Below the pieces are notes generated by a model. It saw only the letters and a list, made by a program, of their open reading frames with translations, did not search any database and was not told where the DNA came from. A stretch of 64,000 nucleotides of DNA from Lacibacter cauensis (GTDB lineage Bacteria; Bacteroidota; Bacteroidia; Chitinophagales; Chitinophagaceae). The stretch is taken from NCBI RefSeq assembly GCF_007830055.1, contig NZ_VLLE01000006.1, forward strand, positions 434,001 to 498,000, in the 5' to 3' direction. Positions 43,459-52,384 of this stretch are shown here, piece after piece. The translations under genes were made by a program, and so were the position numbers. The first letter of the stretch is position 1. Each line of letters opens with the position of its first letter.

Positions 43459-43959
43459 TTACTCAGCTGATTTCTCTTCTGTAGTTTCAGCAGGAGCAGC
43501 AGCTTCATCAGCTTTTGCTTCAGCTTTTTTCTTCGCACCACCGGCACGACGGGTTTTCTTAGCAGGAGCAGCAGCTTCGCCTTTGCCTTTACCGTAGATT
43601 TCATTGAAATCAACCAGTTCAATCATTGCTTTTTCTGCATTATCACCTGTACGAATACCCAACTTCAGGATACGAGTGTACCCACCAGGACGGCTTGCTA
43701 CTTTCTCAGCAACTGCACCAAACAATTCAGCAACAGCTTCTTTGTTTTGCAAGTAACTGAACACAACACGACGGCTGTGAGTAGAGTTATCTTTTGCCTT
43801 CGTGATCAATGGCTCGATCCAGGTACGCAAAGACTTTGCCTTTGTTAAGGTTGTAACAATACGTTTGTGTTGAATCAGCTCAATTGCGAGGTTGGTCAGT
43901 AACGCTTTTCTGTGAGAAGCGGTACGTCCCAAATTTTTGATTTTGTCTCCGTGACGCAT
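43459..43959 (-). CDS. rplQ: 50S ribosomal protein L17
   Basis: 166 residues. The conserved L17 domain ([25 protein letters not shown] to about residue 115) is complete. A C-terminal extension of about 45 residues, very rich in Ala, Lys and Glu ([19 protein letters not shown] and so on), is low-complexity and longer than in E. coli (127 residues total). Such tails are common in Bacteroidota. Last gene of the ribosomal cluster, 95 bp after rpoA with a hairpin between. Confidence 0.97.
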   Translation of the reverse strand: MRHGDKIKNLGRTASHRKALLTNLAIELIQHKRIVTTLTKAKSLRTWIEPLITKAKDNSTHSRRVVFSYLQNKEAVAELFGAVAEKVASRPGGYTRILKLGIRTGDNAEKAMIELVDFNEIYGKGKGEAAAPAKKTRRAGGAKKKAEAKADEAAAPAETTEEKSAE

Positions 43960-44019
43960 GACGTTTAAATTTTAAAATCTTGTACCGTGTCAGGAATTAC
44001 AAGACTATGTTTAAAAAAA

Positions 44020-44047
44020 TAGTCAGCCGCACAAGTGCAGCTGACTA
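44020..44047 (-). terminator. Hairpin between rpoA and rplQ
   Basis: Stem TAGTCAGC / GCTGACTA (44020-44027, 44040-44047) with an additional inner GCA/TGC pairing, followed on the minus strand by TTTTTTTAAAC. It looks like an intrinsic terminator but lies inside the cluster, so it may attenuate or process the message. Confidence 0.6.
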
Positions 44048-44054
44048 AAAGCGA

Positions 44055-45053
44055 TTAATCGATATTATCTAATCCCATTTTGTGAAGATCCATACCAAAG
44101 TGTAAGCCTCTTTCGCCTAACACCTGCTCAATTTCAGCCAAAGATTTTTGACCGAAGTTGCGGAACTTCATAAGGTCTTCCTGCTCGTACTGTACCAGTT
44201 CACTCAACGAGTTAATCTTCGCAGCTTTCAAACAGTTGAAGGCACGTACTGAAAGATCGAGATCTTCCAAAGGCGTCTTCAATACCTTACGGAGTTGCAG
44301 CATTTGCTCATCCACCACATCTTCTTTCTTCTCTTCCTTGTTGTCGAAAGTGATGTTTTCATCTGTGATGATCATCAGGTGTTGAATAAGAATGCGGCTT
44401 GCCTGCTTAACTGCTTCTTCCGGGTGAATTGTACCGTCGGTAACAACATCCATCACCAGCTTTTCGAAGTCGGTACGTTGTTCCACACGTGTATTTTCAA
44501 TCAGGTACTTTACGTTTTTAATGGGCGTAAAGATAGAATCAGTAGCAATGTAACCAAATGGAGCATCTTTTGGTTTGTTGTCCTCTGCAGGAACATAACC
44601 ACGACCTTTTGAAATGTTGATTTCAATGTCGAGTTTAGCACTTGGATCCATTGTGCAGATGAGTAACTCAGGGTTCATTACTTCGAACGTCTGTGTTCCT
44701 TCACCAATATTTGCAGCTGTGAATTCAGTTTTATTCTTTAGGCTCAAAGTGATTTTCTCATGAGCAACCTCATGATCAACCTTCTTCTTAAAACGAACCT
44801 GTTTCAGGTTAAGGATAATTTCTACAACGTCTTCGCTGATACCCTTTACAGTTGCAAACTCATGGTCGGCGCCTTCGATTTTAATACCGGTAATAGCGTA
44901 ACCTTCCAAAGAGTTGAGCAACACACGGCGTAATGCGTTACCGATGGTAACACCATAACCAGGCTCAAGCGGACGGAATTCAAACTGTGCTTCAAAATCA
45001 GTTGCTTTCTGAAGAACAATTTTGTCGGGTTTTACGAAATTCAAAATAGCCAT
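44055..45053 (-). CDS. rpoA: DNA-directed RNA polymerase subunit alpha
   Basis: 332 residues. N-terminal domain for dimerisation and beta/beta' contact (EFRPLEPGYGVTIGNALRRVLLNSLEG), an acidic linker (DNKEEKKEDVVDEQ), and a C-terminal domain with two helix-hairpin-helix elements (LDLSVRAFNCLKAAKI, FRNFGQKSLAEIEQVL) for DNA and activator binding. Full family length. Standard position between rpsD and rplQ. Confidence 0.99.
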   Translation of the reverse strand: MAILNFVKPDKIVLQKATDFEAQFEFRPLEPGYGVTIGNALRRVLLNSLEGYAITGIKIEGADHEFATVKGISEDVVEIILNLKQVRFKKKVDHEVAHEKITLSLKNKTEFTAANIGEGTQTFEVMNPELLICTMDPSAKLDIEINISKGRGYVPAEDNKPKDAPFGYIATDSIFTPIKNVKYLIENTRVEQRTDFEKLVMDVVTDGTIHPEEAVKQASRILIQHLMIITDENITFDNKEEKKEDVVDEQMLQLRKVLKTPLEDLDLSVRAFNCLKAAKINSLSELVQYEQEDLMKFRNFGQKSLAEIEQVLGERGLHFGMDLHKMGLDNID

Positions 45054-45179
45054 ATTGAAGTTTCTGTTTTACATTTTTGTAATCGGCTGTTACGCCTTGC
45101 TTGTACTGCTGTTGCGTCGCACACTTGTGCTTCGTGTAATTCTGCTGATCACTGATTATTCATCACTGATCACTCATTG
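45054..45179. repeat. Repeat-bearing gap between rpsD and rpoA
   Basis: No gene. It holds the 18-mer ctgttgcgtcgcacactt (45109-45126), the exact reverse complement of a segment between sufB and sufC (5947-5964). A run of CACTGAT/TGATCACT phrases follows at about 45149-45175, just before the rpsD stop. Such phrases are typical intergenic low-complexity units and would be transcribed in the rpsD-rpoA message. Confidence 0.6.
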
Positions 45180-45785
45180 TTACTTGCTGTACAATTCCAC
45201 AATCAGTTGTTCCTTGATGTTTTCAGGAACACTTTCACGTTCTGGGAAAGCAATGAATGTACCTTTCATTTCAGCTTCGTTGTAATCAATCCAGTTGAAC
45301 TTAGGATTCTTTCCTTTGATCTGGCTTGTTACAGAAGTATTATCCTTGCTCTTATCTTTCAGGCTCACAATGTCGCCTGGTTTGAGTTGGAAAGAAGGAA
45401 CGTTCACCACGATACCGTTAACAGTAACGTGTTTGTGGCTTACGAGCTGACGTGCAGCAGGACGGCTTGGAGCAATACCTAAACGGTAAATTGTGTTATC
45501 CAAACGTGCTTCGAGAAGGCGGATCAGGTTTTCACCGGTTACACCTTTCAAACGTGCAGCTTCTTCAAATGTTTTACGGAATTGCTTCTCTAATACACCG
45601 TAAGTGTATTTAGCTTTTTGTTTTTCACGCAGCTGTAAAGCGTATTCACCTAAAGTTTTACGTTTACGTTGTGCGCCATGTTGGCCTGGAGGGTTGCTGT
45701 TTTTACCCAACCATTTACCATTGCCGAGGATTGGCTCACCGAAAATACGGGAGATCTTGGTCTTAGGACCAGTGTAACGTGCCAT
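45180..45785 (-). CDS. rpsD: 30S ribosomal protein S4
   Basis: 201 residues. N-terminal region of the zinc-free type (no Cys motif), RNA-binding NPPGQHGAQRKRKTLGEYALQLREKQK, and the S4 domain (LEARLDNTIYRLGIAPSRPAARQLVSHKHVTVNG). Primary 16S rRNA binder and 30S assembly initiator; in other bacteria it represses the alpha operon. 126 bp of repeat-like DNA precedes rpoA. Confidence 0.98.
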   Translation of the reverse strand: MARYTGPKTKISRIFGEPILGNGKWLGKNSNPPGQHGAQRKRKTLGEYALQLREKQKAKYTYGVLEKQFRKTFEEAARLKGVTGENLIRLLEARLDNTIYRLGIAPSRPAARQLVSHKHVTVNGIVVNVPSFQLKPGDIVSLKDKSKDNTSVTSQIKGKNPKFNWIDYNEAEMKGTFIAFPERESVPENIKEQLIVELYSK

Positions 45786-45903
45786 AGTTTTTATTCATTT
45801 ACGCTTTTTAGAAACCGGTGAACTGATCAGTAAAAGCGTTAAAAATTAATCAGTCACCCTTTGTTAAAATGAATCAATGGCGATTCAAAAAATATATAAG
45901 AAA

Positions 45904-45933
45904 GCTGTCAGCTCATAGCTATGAGCTGACAGC
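45904..45933. terminator. Perfect 30 bp palindrome between rpsK and rpsD
   Basis: Two 15 nt halves, GCTGTCAGCTCATAG and its exact complement, abut with no loop. As RNA they would make a strong hairpin just behind the rpsK stop (45941). The minus-strand downstream sequence is only moderately T-rich (TTTCTTATATATTTTTT). Terminator-like or processing element; AGCT-rich units of similar style lie behind rpsM and near 47125. Confidence 0.6.
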
Positions 45934-45940
45934 CTTTTCA

Positions 45941-46345
45941 TTAAACTCTTCTCTTTTTAGGAGGACGACAACCGTTGTGTGGTAAAGGAGTAACGTCTTT
46001 GATCATTGCTACTTCAATACCTGATTGTGATAAAGCACGAATAGCGCTTTCACGACCAGAACCGGGTCCTTTTACATAAACATCTACACGCTTCATACCT
46101 GCATCGAAAGCAACTTTCGCAGCTTCTGCAGATGCTACCTGTGCAGCATAAGGAGTGTTTTTCTTAGAACCTTTGAAGCCCATTTTACCGGCGCTGCTCC
46201 AGGAAATAACCTGTCCTTGCTTGTTTGTTAAACTGATGATGATGTTGTTGAATGTTGCGCTGATGTGTGCATCACCGTGTGCATCAACCTTTACAACTCT
46301 TTTTTTGGCGGCTGCCTTAGCGCTCACCTGTTGTGCTTTTGCCAT
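45941..46345 (-). CDS. rpsK: 30S ribosomal protein S11
   Basis: 134 residues with the conserved [33 protein letters not shown] and C-terminal [18 protein letters not shown]. It forms part of the 30S platform near the Shine-Dalgarno/anti-SD duplex. The Lys/Ala-rich N-terminus (about 20 residues) is variable in this family. Flanked by unusually large gaps (165 bp to rpsM, 155 bp to rpsD). Confidence 0.98.
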   Translation of the reverse strand: MAKAQQVSAKAAAKKRVVKVDAHGDAHISATFNNIIISLTNKQGQVISWSSAGKMGFKGSKKNTPYAAQVASAEAAKVAFDAGMKRVDVYVKGPGSGRESAIRALSQSGIEVAMIKDVTPLPHNGCRPPKKRRV

Positions 46346-46464
46346 AATTGAAAACCGAGGTAATCATTTGTTTAAAAATAATCCCGCTTTAACGAGACCA
46401 GATCAACGCTCCATCTACACCGGGATATCTGCTGTTAACCTGTAAGAACTGGTGTATATAAAAA

Positions 46465-46503
46465 AGCCGCAAGCTCAAAGCTTAATGCTCTGAGCTCGTG
46501 GCT
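46465..46503 (-). terminator. Hairpin between rpsM and rpsK
   Basis: 17-nt arms 46465-46481 and 46487-46503 pair at 15 positions (one G-U) around a 5 nt loop (TTAAT). The minus strand continues with TTTTTATATA. It has the form of an intrinsic terminator just behind the rpsM stop, yet rpsK and further ribosomal genes follow, so complete termination here would be unexpected without another promoter. Confidence 0.6.
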
Positions 46504-46510
46504 GATTTTA

Positions 46511-46891
46511 TTACTTCTTAGTTGCCTTCTTCTTACCTGCAACCGTTTTACGTTTACCCTTACGTGTACGGCTGTTTGTTTTCGTACGCTGACCACGAAC
46601 TGGTAATCCTTTACGGTGACGCAAGCCACGGTAGCAAGCGATATCAAGCAAACGCTTGATGCTCATTTGCACTTCACTACGCAATTGACCTTCTACCTTA
46701 AACTCATTTGTAATGATGTTCCGGATAGCATTGAGTTCATCATCATTCCATGTATGAACTTTCTTGTTAACATCAATACCTGCCTTATCTAAAATGTATT
46801 TGGCAGTAGCGGGACCAATACCATAGATATAGGTAAGTCCTATTTCGCCTCTTTTGTTTTTTGGTAAATCTACACCGGCAATACGAGCCAT
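46511..46891 (-). CDS. rpsM: 30S ribosomal protein S13
   Basis: 126 residues. Conserved [26 protein letters not shown], helix-two-turn-helix region, and the basic C-terminus [24 protein letters not shown] ending in a Lys-rich tail. Located in the 30S head, it contacts P-site tRNA and L5/L31. 101 bp separate it from rpmJ; that gap is A/T-rich with TTCCAAA-type repeats and no gene. Confidence 0.98.
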   Translation of the reverse strand: MARIAGVDLPKNKRGEIGLTYIYGIGPATAKYILDKAGIDVNKKVHTWNDDELNAIRNIITNEFKVEGQLRSEVQMSIKRLLDIACYRGLRHRKGLPVRGQRTKTNSRTRKGKRKTVAGKKKATKK

Positions 46892-46992
46892 AACTTATCG
46901 GTTATTTTTTAAATGTTGTTTGTTTCAAATTCCAAAATCCAAATTCCAAAGTTTGTTTTGCGTTTTGGCTTCTGAGTTTTGAGTTTTAGTGC

Positions 46993-47109
46993 TTATCCCT
47001 GGCGCTGCTTGAAGCGGGGATTCTTTTTGTTAATTACATAAAGCTTGCCTTTTCTGCGAACGATCTTGCAGTCGGCGCTACGCTTCTTAATGGATGCTCT
47101 AACTTTCAT
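46993..47109 (-). CDS. rpmJ: 50S ribosomal protein L36, zinc-free type
   Basis: 38 codons: starts [20 protein letters not shown] and ends NPRFKQRQG. This is a standard L36 in length and sequence. Of the four zinc-ribbon ligands (C11, C14, C27, H33 in zinc-type L36) only C14 remains; the others are Ser, Asn and Phe. This is the C-minus form that works without zinc. Position between infA and rpsM is conserved. Confidence 0.97.
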   Translation of the reverse strand: MKVRASIKKRSADCKIVRRKGKLYVINKKNPRFKQRQG

Positions 47110-47180
47110 TTTCTTAAGCTTTGTGCTGCAAGCTGTTCGCTGCGAGCTATTGTTATATAATTATATGAATAAGCTGTTGC

Positions 47181-47399
47181 TTATTTATATCTGAAAATAA
47201 TACGTCCCCTGCTCAAATCGTAAGGGCTCATTTCCACTCCGACTTTATCGCCTGGAAGAATGCGGATGTAGTGCATCCTCATTTTTCCGGAGATCGTAGC
47301 CAGAATCTCATGCCCATTTTCGAGCTGTACACGAAACATAGCATTGCTCAATGCTTCTAAAATTTTACCGTCTTGCTTAATTAGTGCTTGTTTCGCCAT
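47181..47399 (-). CDS. infA: Translation initiation factor IF-1
   Basis: 72 residues from [17 protein letters not shown]; an upstream in-frame ATG at 47468 lies in the terminator of the preceding gene and is rejected. OB-fold with [46 protein letters not shown]. It binds the 30S A site during initiation. It is the first gene of this ribosomal block; secY and map, usual upstream neighbours, are absent here. It has its own promoter. Confidence 0.98.
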   Translation of the reverse strand: MAKQALIKQDGKILEALSNAMFRVQLENGHEILATISGKMRMHYIRILPGDKVGVEMSPYDLSRGRIIFRYK

Positions 47400-47413
47400 A
47401 CTTTTTGGGGTCG

Positions 47414-47421
47414 CAAAGATA
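47414..47421 (-). promoter_or_regulatory. infA promoter -7 box
   Basis: TATCTTTG on the minus strand, a perfect TAnnTTTG, 14 bp before the infA ATG. A TTTG lies 22 bp further upstream (47447-47444), slightly long for a -33 element. It sits directly after the terminator of the upstream gene. Confidence 0.7.
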
Positions 47422-47442
47422 GGAGGATTTCCTGAAAATTGT

Positions 47443-47495
47443 ACAAAAAAATCAGCCCCGACGGGCATTTTCTTAAAAAATCATCCGTGCGGGGC
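47443..47495 (-). terminator. Terminator downstream of the 47518-47925 gene
   Basis: Ten base pairs (GCCCCG-ACGG with CCGT-G-CGGGGC, one bulged base) at 47455-47464 and 47485-47495, a 20 nt loop, and on the minus strand a run of seven T at 47451-47445. This isolates the gene before infA from the ribosomal cluster. Confidence 0.75.
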
Positions 47496-47517
47496 CAAAT
47501 TTATAAAGAATTCAGGA

Positions 47518-47925
47518 TTAAATCACTTCTGCAGTGAGATGCACCTTGGTCATATTGAGGTAGTAATTCTGCAACTGATGCAATGCAATGGATTGATTTA
47601 CATGGCGCTTATCTTCCCGATACCAGAAATTGATGTTACTGAAATCGTTAGGACGCTCGATCTGAACCCGGAATGCTCCTTTCATGTACTTGACCGAACC
47701 ATCGGGCTGATCTTCCCTTTGAAAATTAATTTTTTTAAGCGCCTCATCGCTGAGCGGAATAGCACTCAGGGCATCGGCTTCGTACCAGAATTCGTTGTTT
47801 TCGCCGGTTGAAACCTGTGCCATTTTCTGCACATTATCAACCGCAATCACCTCTCCTTCCATTGTAGTGCCTTCGTTGTTTACCAGTACGAAATCGCCTT
47901 CTTTGAGATCGGAAATTTTAATCAT
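47518..47925 (-). CDS. Conserved hypothetical protein (HQLQN motif)
   Basis: 135 residues, cytoplasmic, no signal. The N-terminal part (LKEGDFVLVNNEGTTMEGEVIAVD) looks like a small beta-barrel/KOW-like segment. The middle has SAIPLSDEALKKINFQRED, and the end SIALHQLQNYYLNMTKVHLT. The order (PLSDE-LKK-F, then a strand pair, then HQLQN-Y) matches a hypothetical family I recall as widespread in Bacteroidota chromosomes and phages. Function unknown. It is a single gene with its own terminator. Confidence 0.75.
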   Translation of the reverse strand: MIKISDLKEGDFVLVNNEGTTMEGEVIAVDNVQKMAQVSTGENNEFWYEADALSAIPLSDEALKKINFQREDQPDGSVKYMKGAFRVQIERPNDFSNINFWYREDKRHVNQSIALHQLQNYYLNMTKVHLTAEVI

Positions 47926-48073
47926 AATGCAATCGTTTTTTATTGTTCCCTCTAATTTAAAAAAATAATGATAAAAATGCAGAAAGGAGCTTAGGGTTCA
48001 AAAAAGCAATCTTAACAGCTTGTTTATAACTCAATGGCCTTCTTTTTGTTAATACCTAATAAAACACGAGGAT

Positions 48074-48697
48074 ATGAAACGATTGCCTTTTTTACTTCTT
48101 TTCCTTGCAACGATAGGTTTTAGTTCCTGCCGCAAAGAACCCGCCCGGAATCTTACGGTATCGGAAAGCTGGGTTTATATCAGCAGCGGACAAAACGGGG
48201 TTAACTACGCCGGCTTTCAAACTATAGCCATCCCCGACTCTGTCATTCTCATCAGCAACAGGCAGGGCGGTAACTACGAAACAAACAGTCTTGCCCAATC
48301 AATGATTGCTGAAATAAAATCTACCATGCAGGAACGTGGCTACACACTTACTGCAAAAAACAACAACCCCGATCTGGGTATCAGTATTGCCAGGGTAGAT
48401 AACAGCTACACCAATGTAGCAGTGTATAATGGTTGGTGGGATCCCACCTGGGGATATTGGGACCCTACCTTTTGGGGGTACCCCGGCTATGGCTGGGCAC
48501 CTACGCAGTTTGTTTTTTACAACAGTAACGAATCGGCATGGGCAATAGATATTATTGACCTGAAAAATACCAGCGGCAATTCACTGCGTATTTTATGGAG
48601 CGGTACTATCCGTGGCGAACAGATTTTTAATACCCAAACAGTTCCCCTGATCGTAAAGGGATTGTTTGATATCGCTCCCTACATACGCAAAAACTAA
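48074..48697 (+). CDS. DUF4136-type lipoprotein
   Basis: 207 residues. Lipoprotein signal with lipobox FSSC (Cys at 19). A central Trp/Gly/Tyr-rich segment (GWWDPTWGYWDPTFWGYPGYGW, described in parts: WWDP, YWDP, YPGYGW) is followed by SAWAIDIIDLKNTSG and LRILWSGTIRGE, as in DUF4136 proteins. Envelope located, function unknown. The next gene starts 26 bp downstream, so both are probably one unit. Confidence 0.8.
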   Translation: MKRLPFLLLFLATIGFSSCRKEPARNLTVSESWVYISSGQNGVNYAGFQTIAIPDSVILISNRQGGNYETNSLAQSMIAEIKSTMQERGYTLTAKNNNPDLGISIARVDNSYTNVAVYNGWWDPTWGYWDPTFWGYPGYGWAPTQFVFYNSNESAWAIDIIDLKNTSGNSLRILWSGTIRGEQIFNTQTVPLIVKGLFDIAPYIRKN

Positions 48698-48723
48698 ACG
48701 TTCACCTGAAAACAACGAGTACA

Positions 48724-49335
48724 ATGAAACGTCTTTTCTTTTTATTGATGATAACAGTTGTTACGACACCGGTTTGGGCACAACAGGGATTATCAAAAAT
48801 CAGCATACAGCAATCAACTCATTTGCCCATTAGCAGCTTGAAAGCTTTTGCTGAAAAACCTTCGTTCCGTGGTTTTAGCGCCTCGTACCAATACTTTATT
48901 AATAACCAACTATCAGTTGGATTAACAGGCGGCTATTCCGACTTCTATCAAAAGAAAGACCGGCAAACATATACCATCGGCGAAACCGAAGTGTCGGCTG
49001 TAAAATCGCATTCGCTACAGGTTGTTCCGTTTATGCTTACAGCAGGTTACAGTAAAGTAAAAGAAGGCAGTTTGTTTCAACCCTATGTCAACCTTGGTGC
49101 CGGGGCAAGTTTTGTAAACTATGAAGAATGGTACGGCACACTTGTAGATAATGAAGGCGGCGTTAAGCTTTCTGTTTCACCAGCAATTGGAGCACGCATT
49201 GCGTTTAACAAGTACTCGCTGGCGGGAATGGATCTGTCGGTGCGTTACAATTTCACTTCCTTTAAATATAGCAATATAAAGAATTTGCAAACTGTTTCGC
49301 TAAACCTGGGTATTTTCTTTTTTGCCAAAAATTAA
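48724..49335 (+). CDS. Outer membrane beta-barrel protein (porin-like OmpW/OprF type)
   Basis: 203 residues. Sec signal (about 1-20, cleavage after VWAQ). The mature part alternates amphipathic strands and ends in a typical outer-membrane strand with terminal aromatic residues (SLNLGIFFFAKN). Predicted eight-stranded barrel. Role unknown. Paired with the DUF4136 lipoprotein and convergent with the ABC-2 permease gene only 12 bp away. Confidence 0.8.
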   Translation: MKRLFFLLMITVVTTPVWAQQGLSKISIQQSTHLPISSLKAFAEKPSFRGFSASYQYFINNQLSVGLTGGYSDFYQKKDRQTYTIGETEVSAVKSHSLQVVPFMLTAGYSKVKEGSLFQPYVNLGAGASFVNYEEWYGTLVDNEGGVKLSVSPAIGARIAFNKYSLAGMDLSVRYNFTSFKYSNIKNLQTVSLNLGIFFFAKN

Positions 49336-49347
49336 TGACAGCAATAT

Positions 49348-50466
49348 TTAGCTACGCTTACGATAGTTGAGTACTGCCCAGCTGTTGAGCACAACAGCAA
49401 ACAACGCCATAGTACCAAACTGTTGCTTGATATCCGCAAGACCACTGCCCTTGAGCACGACCATGCGCATCACATCAATAAAATAAGATACCGGGTTGAA
49501 GCGTGTAATCCATTGTGCCCACACAGGCATACTATCGATTGAAGTATACAATCCACCCAACAGTACAAAAATCATCATCAGGAAAAATGAGATGAGCATG
49601 GCCTGTTGTTGGGTAGCGGCATAAGTTGAAATAAGTAATCCTAATCCCAGTACTGCTAATAAATACACTGCAGCAAAAACATAGATAGTGAGAAACCCGC
49701 CTGCGGGAAGAATGCCATAAAACAAACGGGAGATCAATAACCCGAGCGTAAGCACAATTAAACCCAAAATCCAAAACGGAACCAGCTTGGCAATAATGAA
49801 ATGCACTTTTTTAACCGGTGTTACATTAATCTGTTCGATTGTACCGATCTCTTTTTCCTTTACAATATTGATGGCTGTAAGATTAGCGCCCACCATTGTT
49901 AACAACAATACCAAAATTCCCGGCACCATGAAATACTTGTAATTCATCAACGGGTTAAACCAGTTAGAAGAACGCACTTCTATTTGTGTTTGCGGACTGA
50001 ACTTCGGCAACTGTATCCACTCCAGCCTTACTTCCCGGTTAAAATCCTGTATGATGGAACGGAGATAAGCGCTACCCAAATTTCCTTTTACGCCATTAAT
50101 TGCATTGCCCGCAATAAACAACGTTGCTTCATCTTCTTTCACCAACTGCTTTTCAAAGGAAGCAGGTATTTCTAATATAAGATCGGCTTCATCATCCTCC
50201 ACTTTTTCAAGCGATGCGTTATAAGAGCTTTCGTAAGACGTTAATTGAAAGTAACCCGACGAAGTAATTTTTGAAACGAGTTTTTTTGAGTAGCCTGAAT
50301 GATCTTTATCGGTTACAGCCAGTTTAATATTCTTGATTTCGTAATCAGCGGCCCATGGTAAAATAATGAGCTGCATAACCGGCATCATAAAAATAATGCG
50401 GAGGATAGCCGGGTCACGAAAAATTTGCCGGAACTCTTTCTGCAATAAAAATTTCAACGTCCTCAT
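49348..50466 (-). CDS. ABC-2 type permease (YbhR/YbhS-like), distal
   Basis: 372 residues. Membrane helix near 20-38, a large periplasmic domain (about 40-170), then five helices of the ABC2 fold with the IKEKEIGTIEQINVTPV coupling motif (here IVKEKEIGTIEQINVTPVKK). Forms the membrane part of the efflux pump with its neighbour. Overlaps the preceding permease stop by 4 bp. It is the last gene of the TetR-controlled operon. Confidence 0.92.
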   Translation of the reverse strand: MRTLKFLLQKEFRQIFRDPAILRIIFMMPVMQLIILPWAADYEIKNIKLAVTDKDHSGYSKKLVSKITSSGYFQLTSYESSYNASLEKVEDDEADLILEIPASFEKQLVKEDEATLFIAGNAINGVKGNLGSAYLRSIIQDFNREVRLEWIQLPKFSPQTQIEVRSSNWFNPLMNYKYFMVPGILVLLLTMVGANLTAINIVKEKEIGTIEQINVTPVKKVHFIIAKLVPFWILGLIVLTLGLLISRLFYGILPAGGFLTIYVFAAVYLLAVLGLGLLISTYAATQQQAMLISFFLMMIFVLLGGLYTSIDSMPVWAQWITRFNPVSYFIDVMRMVVLKGSGLADIKQQFGTMALFAVVLNSWAVLNYRKRS

Positions 50467-51617
50467 TGCAATCTAATTTTAAATCGTTTAATGGCAACTG
50501 TTAGAAAGAACAACAGCATACCAGTTAGAATGAGCGTTTCCTTCCACACCGCCGCAAGTCCCACACCTTTAATCATAACCGAACGTACGATGATATAAAA
50601 CCATTTTGCGGGAACAATATTCGAGATCATCCGTAACGGGAAGGGCATATTTTCAATTGGAAACATAAAGCCACTCAACATCACTGTTGGTAAAAACAAA
50701 GCAACCAGTGAAATAAACATCGCCACCTGTTGTGATGCAGCAGCGGAAGAGATTAATAACCCAAGTGAAAGGGATACCAGCGTAAACAACAAACTTTCTG
50801 TAACCAGTAACAACAGGCTTCCGTTAATCGGCACTTCCAATGCAAACACACTCAGCAACAAAATACTGGCAATGTTGATAGAAGACAATAAGAAATAAGG
50901 AACTGCTTTTGCAATCACCACCATTTGCGGCCGCATAGGCGATACCAGCATAATTTCCATGGTACCCATTTCCTTTTCACGAACAATGGTAATCGCCGTC
51001 ATCATGGTACAAACAAGCAGCAACACCATGGCCATAACGCCGGGCACAAAATTGTAAGCGCCTTTTAATTGGGGATTATACAGCATTCTTGTTTCCACAT
51101 TGATACTGTAAGGCAAGCGTTGTTTATTAGTGATCCGATCCTGATAATCCATAATCACCGCTGTTGCATAATTGGTGAGTGTATTGGCAACGTTCGGATC
51201 GGATGCATCAGCGATCAACTGTACACTGGCTTTGTTTACATGCTTCAGGTCTTCTGCAAACTGCGATGGCAACAGCACAGCCAGTTTGATCTTTCCTTTT
51301 TTAAATGCAGCTTCAATTTCTTTATACGAAGTAAGATTTGCTTCCACATCAAAATAACGGCTTGCATTCAATTCGGCAATCAACGAAGCAGTTGCTGCAT
51401 CTTTCGATTGATCGAGCACAGCAATCTTCGAATTTTTTACTTCGTTGGTTAATGCAAACCCGAAGATGATGATCTGCACCACCGGCATCCCCAACAGGAT
51501 AAACAGTGTGCGTTTATCCCGCCAGATGTGCAGCAATTCTTTTTTTACAAAAGAAAAGAACTGCCTGCGGGCTGCTCCATTTTTTTGTTTTGCTTGTGTA
51601 TGTTGCTGAGGCTTCAT
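50463..51617 (-). CDS. ABC-2 type permease (YbhS-like), proximal
   Basis: 384 residues with the same layout as the next gene. A basic N-terminus (about 25 residues), helix near 42-58, periplasmic domain, coupling motif VREKEMGTMEIMLVSP, and five further helices. With the second permease it makes a heterodimer. It lies 18 bp after the second ATPase gene and overlaps the downstream permease by 4 bp. Substrate is unknown; E. coli YbhFSR relatives export drugs and cations. Confidence 0.92.
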   Translation of the reverse strand: MKPQQHTQAKQKNGAARRQFFSFVKKELLHIWRDKRTLFILLGMPVVQIIIFGFALTNEVKNSKIAVLDQSKDAATASLIAELNASRYFDVEANLTSYKEIEAAFKKGKIKLAVLLPSQFAEDLKHVNKASVQLIADASDPNVANTLTNYATAVIMDYQDRITNKQRLPYSINVETRMLYNPQLKGAYNFVPGVMAMVLLLVCTMMTAITIVREKEMGTMEIMLVSPMRPQMVVIAKAVPYFLLSSINIASILLLSVFALEVPINGSLLLLVTESLLFTLVSLSLGLLISSAAASQQVAMFISLVALFLPTVMLSGFMFPIENMPFPLRMISNIVPAKWFYIIVRSVMIKGVGLAAVWKETLILTGMLLFFLTVAIKRFKIRLQ

Positions 51618-51635
51618 TGAATAAGTTTAATTGCA

Positions 51636-52382
51636 TTAATCGCCGCTGCGTGTTGCTTTTCGTGCCAGTTTTAAAAACACATCATCCATTGTAGCCGACT
51701 GGTATTGCTGCTTGAGCATAGCAGGTGTATCTAAGGCTTCCACTTTCCCATCCACCATAATACTTACCCGGTTGCAATACTCCGCTTCATCCATATAGTG
51801 CGTGGTAACAAAAATGGTGATGCCATTATCTGCTGCCTGGTAAATCATATTCCAGAACTCTCTTCGTGTAACAGGATCAACACCGCCTGTTGGTTCATCT
51901 AAAAAAACAATTTCGGGTTCATGAAAAATAGCAACAGAAAATGCCAGTTTCTGTTTCCAGCCCAATGGCAACGAACCCACCAGTTTGTTTGCTTCATCCT
52001 GCAAATGCAGATGCTCAAGAATAAATGCCGTCTTCTCCTTAATGAATGCATTGCTCTTTCCATAAATACCACCGTACAATTGCATGTTTTCTTTCACCGT
52101 CAAATCTTCGTACAACGAAAACTTCTGACTCATATAGCCAATGCTTTTCTTGATCTGTTCGTTTTGCGTATACACATCGTAACCTGCAACAGTTGCTTTA
52201 CCACTGGTCGGCATCGACAAACCGCACAGCATGCGCATAGCTGTTGTTTTACCTGCACCATTTGCACCGAGGAAACCAAAGATCTCACCCTTGTGCACAT
52301 CAAACGTAATGGCATCTACTGCTGTAAACACTCCAAAGCGTTTGGTGAGATGATCGACTGTTATGATTTTATCGCTTGCCAT
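51636..52382 (-). CDS. ABC-2 ATP-binding protein, YbhF C-terminal-domain-like
   Basis: 248 residues from MASDKIITVDHLTKRFG (a frame extension to 52412 overlaps the preceding gene and is not favoured). Walker A GANGAGKTT, Walker B IVFLDEPTGGVD, H-loop TTHYMDEAEYC. The signature is degenerate (SLPLGWKQKLAFS instead of LSGGxKQ). I recall this pattern from the second half of fused YbhF proteins. It probably heterodimerises with the upstream ATPase, so one composite ATP site may be weak. Confidence 0.9.
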   Translation of the reverse strand: MASDKIITVDHLTKRFGVFTAVDAITFDVHKGEIFGFLGANGAGKTTAMRMLCGLSMPTSGKATVAGYDVYTQNEQIKKSIGYMSQKFSLYEDLTVKENMQLYGGIYGKSNAFIKEKTAFILEHLHLQDEANKLVGSLPLGWKQKLAFSVAIFHEPEIVFLDEPTGGVDPVTRREFWNMIYQAADNGITIFVTTHYMDEAEYCNRVSIMVDGKVEALDTPAMLKQQYQSATMDDVFLKLARKATRSGD

Positions 52383-52384
52383 AA

